NCBI RefSeq assembly: GCF_014879975.1
Contig: NZ_CP062501.1
Coordinates: 1,178,001 to 1,242,000, forward strand
Source of the DNA: Vibrio bathopelagicus
GTDB lineage: Bacteria > Pseudomonadota > Gammaproteobacteria > Enterobacterales > Vibrionaceae
Direction: 5' to 3'
DNA length: 64,000 nucleotides
Shown one piece after another: positions 27,519 through 36,366 of the stretch. Under the pieces are notes generated by a model. That model was not told where the DNA came from and did not search any database. It saw only the letters and a program-made list of their open reading frames with translations. How positions within the stretch are numbered: the first letter of the stretch is position 1; each line of letters begins with the position of its first letter. Position numbers and translations under genes: made by a program.

Positions 27519-28904
27519 TCAACGCTGTGCCTTTTGCTCATAGAGTTTCTCATCAGCTTTATGGAGCACACTTTCCAGCGACTCACTCGCTCCCTTAAAT
27601 GCGACGCCAACACTCACCGACACATCAAAACCCAATGAAGCTACTTTAGATTCAGTCACTTGTTTTTTCAAAATTTCTGACGCTTTCTTAGCGTTTTCAA
27701 AACTGCAGTTCGGCATAATAACGATAAACTCATCGCCACCAACTCTGACCAAGAAGTCATCTCGGCGGAAAACGTCTTTCATTGATTGGGCTATGTGTTG
27801 AATCACTTCATCGCCCCAGCTGTGGCCGAGGTTATCGTTGATCTTCTTAATCCTGTCGCCATCGATAGCGATAATCGAACAAGCCTTACCCTGTACAGCT
27901 TGGTCGAATGACGGCTCATTATAGATTCGTCGATTGTACAAGCCAGTTAACTCATCTTTGAGCGCCGTGTGTTTCGCATCCACCAATTCGTCTTTGGTAA
28001 TCTTGGCTTTATTCACATAAAACAGATAATTAAGACTCGCTAAGAACATCACGACAAACACCCAACAATAATCAACCAGTAACTTCGAATAAGGGTATCG
28101 ATACGTATAGGTAGTTCGATTATCGGCAACGGTCGTCTTACTGTAATTCAGATAGGAATATGGGTAACCCGGGTACGTCACTATTAAGTTATTGACGTCA
28201 TTTTTAGTCTCATAACCCACATCTAAACCGTCGCTTACATACAGTTCAATATTGACGTTCAATACATAGTCACCAATGATGTTGCCTTCATCATAAACTG
28301 GGGTAACAATCGAAATAATTTCATTTTGGCTGATCAGCCCAACATGAGGTGCCGATATGATCACCCTATCCGCCAATTGATATTCTTTAGCGGTAATTGA
28401 ACACACCTCACTTCCAAGGCATATATCTCCTGACAGATGCGATCCAGAGGGTGTGAAGTTCTCAAATTTATTCGGGAATATGTACTTTGAACCAGAATAC
28501 GAACGATAGAAATAGACAAAATTATCGTCGATACCACCTAGGTTTTTATACAAAGAAATTTGATGCATTAAATGTCTAACTGCGATTTCTGCTTTGTTTA
28601 ATTCAGGGTCCCCTAGAGGATAAATGCTATCAACAAAGTTAACCTCATCAACGCTATCAAAGTCATGACTTCCCTCGCCTGACGTTTGATTGATCTGGGA
28701 TTCTGTAAACAAGCCCAACAGAACCAAGTTGTCTTTATGCCTATCTAACTGCAACGTACTCAAATCAAACTCTTTAATATCATTGTTGATTGCCACCGTA
28801 CCGAAGCTTACGATAAACAATAAAAAGGACAGTGAAGAAAAGGTCAGCGAAATCGTCGCTACTTTAAATTTGGGCATTAGTTTGATGATTCGTTTAGCAG
28901 TCAT
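27519..28904 (-). CDS. Membrane diguanylate cyclase (GGDEF)
   Basis: A 461-residue inner-membrane protein: TM1 at about 14-36, a periplasmic sensor of about 220 residues with a Cache-like look, TM2 at about 280-300, then a GGDEF domain. The active site is intact (VRVGGDEFIV), and the inhibitory I-site RxxD (RRDD) lies exactly five residues before it. It should make cyclic di-GMP with product feedback. Its ATG overlaps the stop of the upstream response regulator (ATGA), so it is the last gene of the kinase operon. Confidence 0.88.
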   Translation of the reverse strand: MTAKRIIKLMPKFKVATISLTFSSLSFLLFIVSFGTVAINNDIKEFDLSTLQLDRHKDNLVLLGLFTESQINQTSGEGSHDFDSVDEVNFVDSIYPLGDPELNKAEIAVRHLMHQISLYKNLGGIDDNFVYFYRSYSGSKYIFPNKFENFTPSGSHLSGDICLGSEVCSITAKEYQLADRVIISAPHVGLISQNEIISIVTPVYDEGNIIGDYVLNVNIELYVSDGLDVGYETKNDVNNLIVTYPGYPYSYLNYSKTTVADNRTTYTYRYPYSKLLVDYCWVFVVMFLASLNYLFYVNKAKITKDELVDAKHTALKDELTGLYNRRIYNEPSFDQAVQGKACSIIAIDGDRIKKINDNLGHSWGDEVIQHIAQSMKDVFRRDDFLVRVGGDEFIVIMPNCSFENAKKASEILKKQVTESKVASLGFDVSVSVGVAFKGASESLESVLHKADEKLYEQKAQR

Positions 28905-29488
28905 AATTCAATTACTCTCGACAACTCAACAATACTGTCAACGCTGTACTTGGTAAGCATCCTTCTTTTGTAAGTACTGATGGTTTTCTCGCTGATAGAG
29001 AGCCGTTCAGCCGCGTCTTTATTCGTCATTCCCTTTAACAACAGTTTCGCAACGGTCGCTTCACGAGCAGAGAGCTTAAGGGGTTGTTTGGCCTTTTTCG
29101 GGTCGTTAATCTCTTTAAAAAATGAGTAACCTTTCACGATGGCCTCTATCGCGTCTTTGAGAACGTCGTAATGCTCGGACTTACATACATACCCATTAGC
29201 CCCCACTTTAAATGCCATTTCGCTGTAATAAGCGCTGGTTTCTGCAGAATAGAACACCACTCTTCCTCTAAAGCCATGTGCTTTAATTCGGCGATAGAAA
29301 TCGAAGCCGTCACAGTCATTCAAATTCACATCAAGGATCAGTAAGTCGATATTCGACTTTCGAATAAACTCATTGGCAGCTTTCAATTCTGAAGCAACGT
29401 TGACTTGAGCAATGTGCGGGGAAGATTCGATGAGGGATTTGATCGCCACACAAACCAAAGGATGGTCGTCGAAGATTAAACAGTTCAT
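28901..29488 (-). CDS. LuxR/NarL-family response regulator in the hybrid kinase operon
   Basis: A 195-residue regulator starting MNCLIFDDHPLV. Receiver: FDDHP acidic pocket, phospho-Asp in LLILDVNLND, Lys in YVCKSEHY. Output: LuxR-type HTH (LSAREATVAKLLLKG, then SEKTISTYKRRML). I use ATG 29488, which overlaps the stop of the receiver-EAL gene (ATGA) and begins the receiver domain exactly; a longer TTG-started form adds 23 residues unlike any receiver. Confidence 0.87.
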   Translation of the reverse strand: MNCLIFDDHPLVCVAIKSLIESSPHIAQVNVASELKAANEFIRKSNIDLLILDVNLNDCDGFDFYRRIKAHGFRGRVVFYSAETSAYYSEMAFKVGANGYVCKSEHYDVLKDAIEAIVKGYSFFKEINDPKKAKQPLKLSAREATVAKLLLKGMTNKDAAERLSISEKTISTYKRRMLTKYSVDSIVELSRVIEL

Positions 29489-30651
29489 TTGATCTCTATT
29501 TCTATGTTTTTGACAAGTTCTAACGGCAATGGCTTCGAAACGAAATATCCCTGACAAACCTCAACACCGTAATCCTTTAATAAAGACCAAGTTTCATGGT
29601 CTTCCACCCCTTCAGCAACAAGCTTGATACCTAGGTTTTTCGCTAAGCCACATATCGATAAAACGATATTTTTCTTCTTTTGATCATCTTTAATTTCAAA
29701 GACAAATGAACGGTCAATCTTCATTTCATTGAACGGCAATTGAGCCAACTTTTCCAATGTAGAGTTACCTGTACCAAAATCATCAATTGATACCGTTACG
29801 TCATTCACTCTGAGCTTGGTGAGGTTTTTATACAAAGACACGCTATTTCGGTAAGTGTCACGCTCGGTGATCTCAATAATGAAAGCCGAAGGACTCACAT
29901 CTCTCTCTAAACATCGAGCGATAAACGTTTGTGCAAAGTCGCTATCTTCTAAATTGAACTGATCAACATTGATGGCGATTTTCTTATCTAGGTTTCGAAT
30001 TTTAATGTCATCTAACGCATTATTTAAAACGGTATCAAACAATTCTGCAGACAACTGACATCGAGTCACAATTGGCAAGAACACATCAGGGGTTAGCACG
30101 CCATATTCTGGGTGAACCCATCGAGCGAGTGCTTCATAACCCGACAAATGTTCCGTGACAAAATCCACTTTCGGCTGGTAGTAGTTTTGTATTTGTCCTT
30201 TTGCCAAAGCAACCAAAAACTCTTCATCAGTCACCTCAATTTTCTTTCTTTCAGGGTAAGGTTTAGTGGTCGATTTGAGTCTCATCGCCAATACATCTTC
30301 AATCGATTTCTGGGTATATGGCTTTTCAATGATATCCAACACATCGAAAGGGAAACCTTCACACATCGCGCGAATAGCTGAGATCACCGTTAGTTCCACA
30401 GAGCTAATTAACACCACGTTACCTTGGTAATTGGCCTCGTCCAGCATAAACATCATGTCTATCCCGTCATGCACCGGCATCTGGATATCACAAAAGATGA
30501 TGTCGTACTTCTTTTCAGCCACGCTCTCACAAGCGTCTAATGCATTGTCAAAAACGGTAACCTTGCTACCTAGCTTGATTAGCAATTGCTTTAATAAGAT
30601 CAAATGAATGGGATGGTCATCAACAATCATGATTTCGAGATTAGTATTCAT
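29485..30651 (-). CDS. Receiver-EAL response regulator (cyclic di-GMP phosphodiesterase)
   Basis: A 388-residue protein: receiver at 1-125 (VDDHP, phospho-Asp in IIFCDIQMP, Lys in IIEKPYT) and EAL domain at about 140-385. Catalytic signatures are kept: EALARW, INVDQF, EITERD, DDFGTGNS, KIDRSFV, AEGVED. It should hydrolyse cyclic di-GMP under control of phosphorylation. It overlaps the hybrid kinase gene by 11 nt and the LuxR regulator by 4 nt. Receiver-EAL beside an EvgS-like kinase resembles RocS/RocR-type and BvgS-type signalling sets. Confidence 0.9.
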   Translation of the reverse strand: MNTNLEIMIVDDHPIHLILLKQLLIKLGSKVTVFDNALDACESVAEKKYDIIFCDIQMPVHDGIDMMFMLDEANYQGNVVLISSVELTVISAIRAMCEGFPFDVLDIIEKPYTQKSIEDVLAMRLKSTTKPYPERKKIEVTDEEFLVALAKGQIQNYYQPKVDFVTEHLSGYEALARWVHPEYGVLTPDVFLPIVTRCQLSAELFDTVLNNALDDIKIRNLDKKIAINVDQFNLEDSDFAQTFIARCLERDVSPSAFIIEITERDTYRNSVSLYKNLTKLRVNDVTVSIDDFGTGNSTLEKLAQLPFNEMKIDRSFVFEIKDDQKKKNIVLSICGLAKNLGIKLVAEGVEDHETWSLLKDYGVEVCQGYFVSKPLPLELVKNIEIEIK

Positions 30652-33600
30652 TGGCTTTTAACCACGCTTTTGTAAATTCAATTTCTGACTCAATGGCCCT
30701 AACCAGCTTCCCTAATTTTTCTTTATTCGCTTTTAGTTCACAGCACTCAACGTCTTGAGACAACGCGGCAATTTCATTCGCACCGACTGCGTTTAACGCC
30801 CCTTTTATTCGATGAAGCGTTCGGTTGATGGTTGGCGAATTGATGTCAATATTCGCCACGTCTTCGCTCATGGTATTGATGAACACATTAGCAACCGCAA
30901 TCGCATCATCTTTGTCGAATCGCTCTAGCCAACTTGGCGAGCGGCTCAAAGGCGTTGCATGTTTCTCGAGAATGTCCAGCAACTTGGAAACACTGTATGG
31001 CTTGTAAAGAATGTCATCGATCGCGATATCTTTGGTCTTATCACGAGCAACTCGTGTGTCTTCCGCGGTGATACCAATCACGACAATATCTTTAAACTGG
31101 TCACAGCTCTTAATCTTGCTAGCGAGCTCATAGCCATCCATTTCAGGCATGTGGAAATCTGTAAGCAACAATTTAATTGAGTTCTGGTTAATGTATTCCC
31201 ACGCTTGAAGACCGTTATCCACAAACACAGGTTTGATGCCGATCTCATTCATTTGTAGCGTCATGACACTTTGATTGATTGGGTTATCTTCTGCGATGAG
31301 TACATCGCCATGTTTCCATTCTCTGACCGCTTTCGGGGTTGGTACATTGATGGCGTGCTCATCTGATTTCACTATCAAATTCAACAAACTGTCTGGGTAT
31401 TTCAGTTGTTCATGTTCAATTGTGACCAGGTCATTCACACCTCGGCGAAAGGTCATATCAACATGGTTAGATTCAGAGCTTCGTGTGATGCTCAGATCAG
31501 GCGTATTTTCGGATTCAGTCAACCTCCACTCGTGGCACCAACCTCTTAAATTATCTGGTAGGTCGCGTGAGTAAGTCAGATCTCTAATCTCGTAATCTGC
31601 ACTGCCTCCGTTGTCGTTTAGGACAAACGGAATAGAAACGTTAATCGTGGTGCCGCGACTCAGTTCAGACTCAATATGAAGCTCACCACCCATGCATTGC
31701 AGGAGTTGGTCAACAATGCTGAGCCCTAGCCCCGTGCCGCCGAACTGTCTGGTAATGGTGTCATCAGCTTGCACGAAGGGTTTCAGTACTTGTTGTTGCT
31801 GTATAGGTGTCATCCCTATGCCCGTGTCCGTCAACTCGACAATTAACTGATCATCGACAGCAGCAACCACAACACTGATCTCGCCTTCAGAGGTGAACTT
31901 CACGGCATTCGATAGCAAATTCGTAAGTATTTGAGAAACACGAATGCCATCAACCATCACCCAACGAAAAGCAAAGGGGTGAATCTCGACGCTGTACTGT
32001 AGGTTCTTACTTTTCGAAATCGGTTCAAAGGTTCTGAAAACGTCACAAAGAAGGGGCAGCAGTTCGACTTTTTCGGCCTTAACAGACAACACACCCGATT
32101 CGATCTTCGACAAATCAAGTACACCATCGACCAGCTTATTTAAGTGGTCGAGAGAACGAATGGCTTGGTCGACCAAATGACTGTCTTTGTCGTTACCCGT
32201 ATTGATCTTGATGATGTCGAGCAATCCATGCACGGCAGATAAAGGGGTGCGTAGCTCGTGACTCATGGTTGTCAGTAGGCTCTCTCTTGCTTCAACCGCT
32301 AGTTTGGCCTCTTTCTCAGCCTTGATTAGTGCGTTCTCACGCTTCTTCTGCGCAGAAATATCAAGCAGAGAAGTCAGAATAAAACGCTTGTCGCTGCTCG
32401 ACGAAGCAATTGTTTTACTTTCTCGGTGAACATGGGAGATATCCAAACGGCAATCTTTTGCTAAATGGATATCGTTAAGGCTATCACCGTCAAGAATGGT
32501 TTTGATCTCAATTTGATTTCCGACTAACGAAGCTCCAGTTGCTTGAGATTTCATAGTACAAACCTGACATTCGTTCGATTGGAATTTCGGACAATTGCTC
32601 AACAATATCTCGTTCTTATCGTTATGAATAAAAACGATATTGTTGATCTCTTGAATGATCTCCGAGAGCCAAATCTTCTCTTTCTCTTCATTCCCTGCGT
32701 TCAACTCGGCAAGCCTGACTTTGTAACGCAGATTCACCAAAAGTAGATAGCCAAGGTATGAAAGAGTCACAAACACGACCGACACCAAAGCGGCAAACTT
32801 ATTCACATTGCTACTGTCGTAACCGTAAACCAAATCGAATTTACGATAATTACGGCGCAGCTTTTCTATCTCTTCAACACTCACCGTATCAATGATGCTG
32901 TTCAGTACATTCTTTAACTCGACATTTTTCTTAGACACAGCAAAGGCAATTGAATAAGAGATGCCTTCATCTTGATCAAATGTGAGCCCTTCAGACGAGT
33001 CATTTAGAATCATTGAGTAAGTAATATCATGCGGTACATACGCGGCTGATATTTCACCACTTCTCAAATCATCAAGTATCTTTTTCATATCTCGATAACG
33101 TGTAAGGTTTCGGTCTTCACGCTCACCGACATTAATGATCCCTTGTTTGCTGACACTAAGAAGAATGCCTTTCTTATCTGTCTGCAGCGTATTGTTGGCT
33201 TCGTTGTGTGTCACTTTGGTAAAACTAGCACGCATAAATGGTTTGGTGATTAGCCATTGTGCAGCCTTGGTTTTGTTCCTATCGCGATATACCACAGGAA
33301 CAATATCTGCGTTATAAGAGGTGTAACTGGATTCTAGGTTTAACTCAGGTACGACATAATCAAAACCTAGCCCTGTTCGAGCAGAAACCAGCGCTAGATA
33401 TTCCACCAGCATGCCGTCAAGTTGTTGTTTTTCGTTTTCAAACAGAAACGGATACGCCTCACCATTCGAACTATAGGTGATCACATCTTTACCGTTTTGA
33501 TGTGCTTTATATTGAGAGATAAGCTTGTCGCTAACATGATAAGGGTTCTTTGAGGCCACTGAGCGAATACCACGCCCTTCAACTTCCCACAAAAGGATTG

Positions 33601-34282
33601 AATCGATGCCTTTAATGAGTTCTGAGTTATCTTTACTCGAAATAAAGCGGATTTTCTCTTCAGGCAACCAAACTGGCACGTCAACAGCCCCTCTCATCAC
33701 ATCTTTATGATCGAGGTATTCGTTAATTGAAACATAAGTAGTGACCAGTGCATCAGCTTTGCCCTGTAATACAGCGTCGAATGCATCATCACGAGACTTA
33801 GCTCTGTAGATTTTCTGAGCGCCACGTTTCTCTACAAGTTGGCAATAGACACTTTTGTCTATGCACGCCCATGTAAGTTGTTCTTGCCTTTGATTCTTCA
33901 GATACACGTCTCGGTACCAAACGGCCAGAGTCGTCGAGAAGATTGGTTCTGAGAATGAGAACTTCTTTTCTCTTTCAGCTGTTTTACTGAACCCTAATGC
34001 GCCATCTATTTTGTTCGTTTCGACATCATCAAGCAATTCAGGGATATTTCCGTAATGCTTAATTTCTAATTTTAGATTTAGGAAATGACTTATATTTGAT
34101 AGGTAATCTAAGCTGATACCATAAATAGCCTCAAACTTACCACTTTGATCATGATTGTTATTTGCGAGCACGCCAACAACGATTTTATCGTCTCTTTCTT
34201 CAGATGCTACAGTAGTCTCTGGAATGACAAAGCACACCAAAGTAATGGCAATAAATACGATTGTATTTCTATAGTTCAACAT
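30641..34282 (-). CDS. EvgS/BvgS-like hybrid sensor histidine kinase
   Basis: A 1213-residue protein. It has a Sec signal (ending TTVAS), two tandem periplasmic solute-binding type 3 domains (about 30-260 and 265-500), a transmembrane helix (VSVVFVTLSYLGYLLLV), a PAS-like segment with Cys-rich NECQVCTMKS, HisKA (MSHELRTPLSAVHG), HATPase (DTGIGMTP, GGTGLGLSIV), a receiver (LLTDFHMPEMDGY) and a C-terminal HPt (LHRIKGALNAVG). It heads the operon with the receiver-EAL, LuxR regulator and GGDEF genes, so one sensor may drive both c-di-GMP turnover and transcription. The ligand is unknown. Confidence 0.9.
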   Translation of the reverse strand: MLNYRNTIVFIAITLVCFVIPETTVASEERDDKIVVGVLANNNHDQSGKFEAIYGISLDYLSNISHFLNLKLEIKHYGNIPELLDDVETNKIDGALGFSKTAEREKKFSFSEPIFSTTLAVWYRDVYLKNQRQEQLTWACIDKSVYCQLVEKRGAQKIYRAKSRDDAFDAVLQGKADALVTTYVSINEYLDHKDVMRGAVDVPVWLPEEKIRFISSKDNSELIKGIDSILLWEVEGRGIRSVASKNPYHVSDKLISQYKAHQNGKDVITYSSNGEAYPFLFENEKQQLDGMLVEYLALVSARTGLGFDYVVPELNLESSYTSYNADIVPVVYRDRNKTKAAQWLITKPFMRASFTKVTHNEANNTLQTDKKGILLSVSKQGIINVGEREDRNLTRYRDMKKILDDLRSGEISAAYVPHDITYSMILNDSSEGLTFDQDEGISYSIAFAVSKKNVELKNVLNSIIDTVSVEEIEKLRRNYRKFDLVYGYDSSNVNKFAALVSVVFVTLSYLGYLLLVNLRYKVRLAELNAGNEEKEKIWLSEIIQEINNIVFIHNDKNEILLSNCPKFQSNECQVCTMKSQATGASLVGNQIEIKTILDGDSLNDIHLAKDCRLDISHVHRESKTIASSSSDKRFILTSLLDISAQKKRENALIKAEKEAKLAVEARESLLTTMSHELRTPLSAVHGLLDIIKINTGNDKDSHLVDQAIRSLDHLNKLVDGVLDLSKIESGVLSVKAEKVELLPLLCDVFRTFEPISKSKNLQYSVEIHPFAFRWVMVDGIRVSQILTNLLSNAVKFTSEGEISVVVAAVDDQLIVELTDTGIGMTPIQQQQVLKPFVQADDTITRQFGGTGLGLSIVDQLLQCMGGELHIESELSRGTTINVSIPFVLNDNGGSADYEIRDLTYSRDLPDNLRGWCHEWRLTESENTPDLSITRSSESNHVDMTFRRGVNDLVTIEHEQLKYPDSLLNLIVKSDEHAINVPTPKAVREWKHGDVLIAEDNPINQSVMTLQMNEIGIKPVFVDNGLQAWEYINQNSIKLLLTDFHMPEMDGYELASKIKSCDQFKDIVVIGITAEDTRVARDKTKDIAIDDILYKPYSVSKLLDILEKHATPLSRSPSWLERFDKDDAIAVANVFINTMSEDVANIDINSPTINRTLHRIKGALNAVGANEIAALSQDVECCELKANKEKLGKLVRAIESEIEFTKAWLKANEY

Positions 34283-34905
34283 GTAACTTCCCTACAAAAT
34301 AGGTCGGACATCCTAAACTTGACATCTAATTTGTCAAATTATGCAACAAACCACTTATGACAATAAGTTACTGTTATTTAAAACTTAATAAACGCATGTC
34401 AGAAAATTCGTACAACCTTTTCCGCCAAAGGCTACGAACTAATATTTGAGGATTTGATGTGGGACAACACAATTAAACTTGGGCAATAAACTCATCAATA
34501 AAATATATGTAATTATATAACTTTATGAAGGTCTAAACATTATCAACAACGATACATCACACGAAAATTGATGTTGCTTTGTTATAACGACGTGTAAAAA
34601 ACAAGCATAATAATCTAGATGTAAAGAAAAAAGTCAAACTACAAAAGAACATCTAACTGATATATTTAAAAATAATACAAATAGAACCATTTATTTAACC
34701 ATTTTTAGTCGAGGTGTCTAACGATAATCGTTACCCTAAATAGGAATAATTACAATATAAGGCCTCTAAAACATAATAAACTGATATCACAAGCCAAGCG
34801 TATGTATTCGGAAAATAAAGTGCTCGATATTTGGGCTACCTGTGTCGCGTTTGGTTATCTATTATTCCAACTTAACTACACACAAACTAAACCATTTACT
34901 AGGTT
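34283..34905. other. Gene-free AT-rich region upstream of the hybrid kinase
   Basis: About 620 bp of AT-rich DNA with no reading frame that I can support. It should contain the promoter of the minus-strand kinase operon; I could not pick out a convincing element. Confidence 0.5.
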
Positions 34906-35276
34906 TTGAGCAGTCACACGACTGTTGATTATGGCGAACGCTCACTAAACATCAGCATTCAACTCATCATTGGTGGCCCCGAGTCTGAGAGTGCGCGGTT
35001 AATTACCACGTTCGAACCAAAATCTAGCACTGCTGCGCCTTTTCAAACCAGCGTCACCAGTAACATACAAGTTCAAGGGCGGGTCGACTCAAAGATCACC
35101 TTCTCGTTAACCGAAATTACACCAACAACTAAGCACTAGAAGCTTATTTAAATCGTGAGTTACCACAGACGGGTAGCTTGGTATCCGGCAAATCAGCGGA
35201 AGTCGATGATGATGAAATCTTCATGTACCTAACCCTCGCATTCGGCGAGAAGATGGGGGTTATTCCTAAGTGTTAG
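34906..35276 (+). pseudogene. Decayed gene tail of unknown family
   Basis: A 77-codon frame from a TTG at 34906 stops at 35139. One frame over, coding-like sequence resumes immediately (ALEAYLNRELPQTGSLV, then DDDEIFMYLTLAFGEK) and runs to a stop at 35276. Joined, the two look like the last ~120 residues of a protein with a frameshift and no recognisable start. I do not know the family. Confidence 0.45.
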
Positions 35277-35298
35277 GGTGCTCGCTGCTACTGGTTGC

Positions 35299-35369
35299 TA
35301 CCATAACGGATAAAAACAACAGGTTTACCGACTGTTGTTAAACAAACATCAGGGATGTGTTGCTTTCGA
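35299..35369 (-). pseudogene. Remnant of a PAAR-like (DUF4150) effector start
   Basis: About 71 bp on the minus strand align with codons about 20-45 of the effector gene at 36367-39660 (its segment near 39529-39599), with roughly seven substitutions and one inserted base. It covers PDVCLTTVGKPVV. The insertion breaks the frame and nothing continues on either side, so it is a relic of a second effector module. Confidence 0.65.
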
Positions 35370-35400
35370 TTTATTTACAAATTAGCCCTAGTACTAAATG

Positions 35401-35421
35401 AAAAAGCGCCTTTCGGCGCTT
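35401..35421 (-). terminator. Terminator of the effector-immunity operon
   Basis: Minus-strand stem AAGCGCC, loop GAAA, stem GGCGCTT followed by TTT, 31 bp beyond the stop of the last gene at 35452. Confidence 0.8.
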
Positions 35422-35451
35422 ATTGTATTTGACTTACCTGAATAAAAGAGA

Positions 35452-35808
35452 TCACAAGTTTAACTGTCTATGCATCACTGTTATTGGTTTACAGCTAATT
35501 AATGCATTAACTAGAGCTTCAGATAAATACAACCCACTTTCATCATATGTTATGTGAGAAGTGCTATCTGATGACTGCCCTTTCGGAACAGCTTGAATGA
35601 ATTCATACCCATAATTTTCTTTTGATGAGACACTCACCATTGCGTGGTGTGACTCAAATACTTCATCTAGGTTCAAATCATCACTTACATATAGCCCTGG
35701 GTATATTGTAAAGTCGAAAAGAAGGTCTGGAGTTTTAAGTAAGCTATCTACTTTTACATTATGTGAGAAAAGCTCGGACCCTAAGTATGTTTGTTTTTTC
35801 CAGTTCAT
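35452..35808 (-). CDS. Small hypothetical protein, last gene of the effector-immunity operon
   Basis: A 118-residue soluble protein (MNWKKQTYLGSELFSHNVKV...) with no signal or membrane helix and no family I recognise. Its ATG directly follows the stop of the imm11-type gene, so it is co-translated with the immunity protein. A second immunity factor or an immunity partner is possible. It is less likely to be structural for T6SS, since the core set is accounted for elsewhere. Confidence 0.68.
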   Translation of the reverse strand: MNWKKQTYLGSELFSHNVKVDSLLKTPDLLFDFTIYPGLYVSDDLNLDEVFESHHAMVSVSSKENYGYEFIQAVPKGQSSDSTSHITYDESGLYLSEALVNALISCKPITVMHRQLNL

Positions 35809-36366
35809 TTACACCACCTTCACTTCATTAAAAGCAACGCCGGTAAAGCCATTGGATTCAAACAATTTCTTTACTCTTTCATTAGCAATGATATGGTCAG
35901 GGCACTCAGAACAACGAAAGATGTCATGCATAACATTAACTTTACTCAGTTTGTCTTTATCCAAAACTGTTTGAACTAAGCTAGTGTAGGCATCATAGTC
36001 ATCATCGAATCTTTTAGCTCCGGATTCATTGATGTTCAAAACAGGATAACGAGCAAAGACATTCATAAACCAGTAATCATTGTAAATAGTATCATCTACG
36101 TCCACCTCTGCCGGAAGTAACTGAATGCCGCTAATTTGTTGCGATAACAGTTGTTGAACCACTTTTTTATGAGGCAAAAAGTCAATCGCTTTCAACATAT
36201 CAGACATTTGACGCTGCTCGTAAACTTCATCAACACTTACCTTTATAGGAGTAGTGTAAGCCTTAATATTAGGGTTGTAGATATCATGAACACGATACCT
36301 AACCTCTTCTGTAGAAAATGACGCCTCATCTTCTATAAACTTCCATTCCATATGATAATAGTTCAT
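35809..36366 (-). CDS. Imm11 (DUF1629)-family immunity protein
   Basis: A 185-residue protein that starts MNYYHMEW and ends FESNGFTGVAFNEVKVV, the pattern of the imm11/MXAN_0049 (DUF1629) immunity family found beside polymorphic toxins. Its ATG abuts the stop of the nuclease effector gene without any gap, which fits obligate co-expression of toxin and antidote. It should bind the AHH nuclease domain in the cytoplasm; this is inferred from family and position. Confidence 0.75.
   Translation of the reverse strand: MNYYHMEWKFIEDEASFSTEEVRYRVHDIYNPNIKAYTTPIKVSVDEVYEQRQMSDMLKAIDFLPHKKVVQQLLSQQISGIQLLPAEVDVDDTIYNDYWFMNVFARYPVLNINESGAKRFDDDYDAYTSLVQTVLDKDKLSKVNVMHDIFRCSECPDHIIANERVKKLFESNGFTGVAFNEVKVV

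Noticed and set aside
34802..34909. 36-codon frame with a hydrophobic middle
   Set aside because: No ribosome site and too short to separate from chance in AT-rich DNA.
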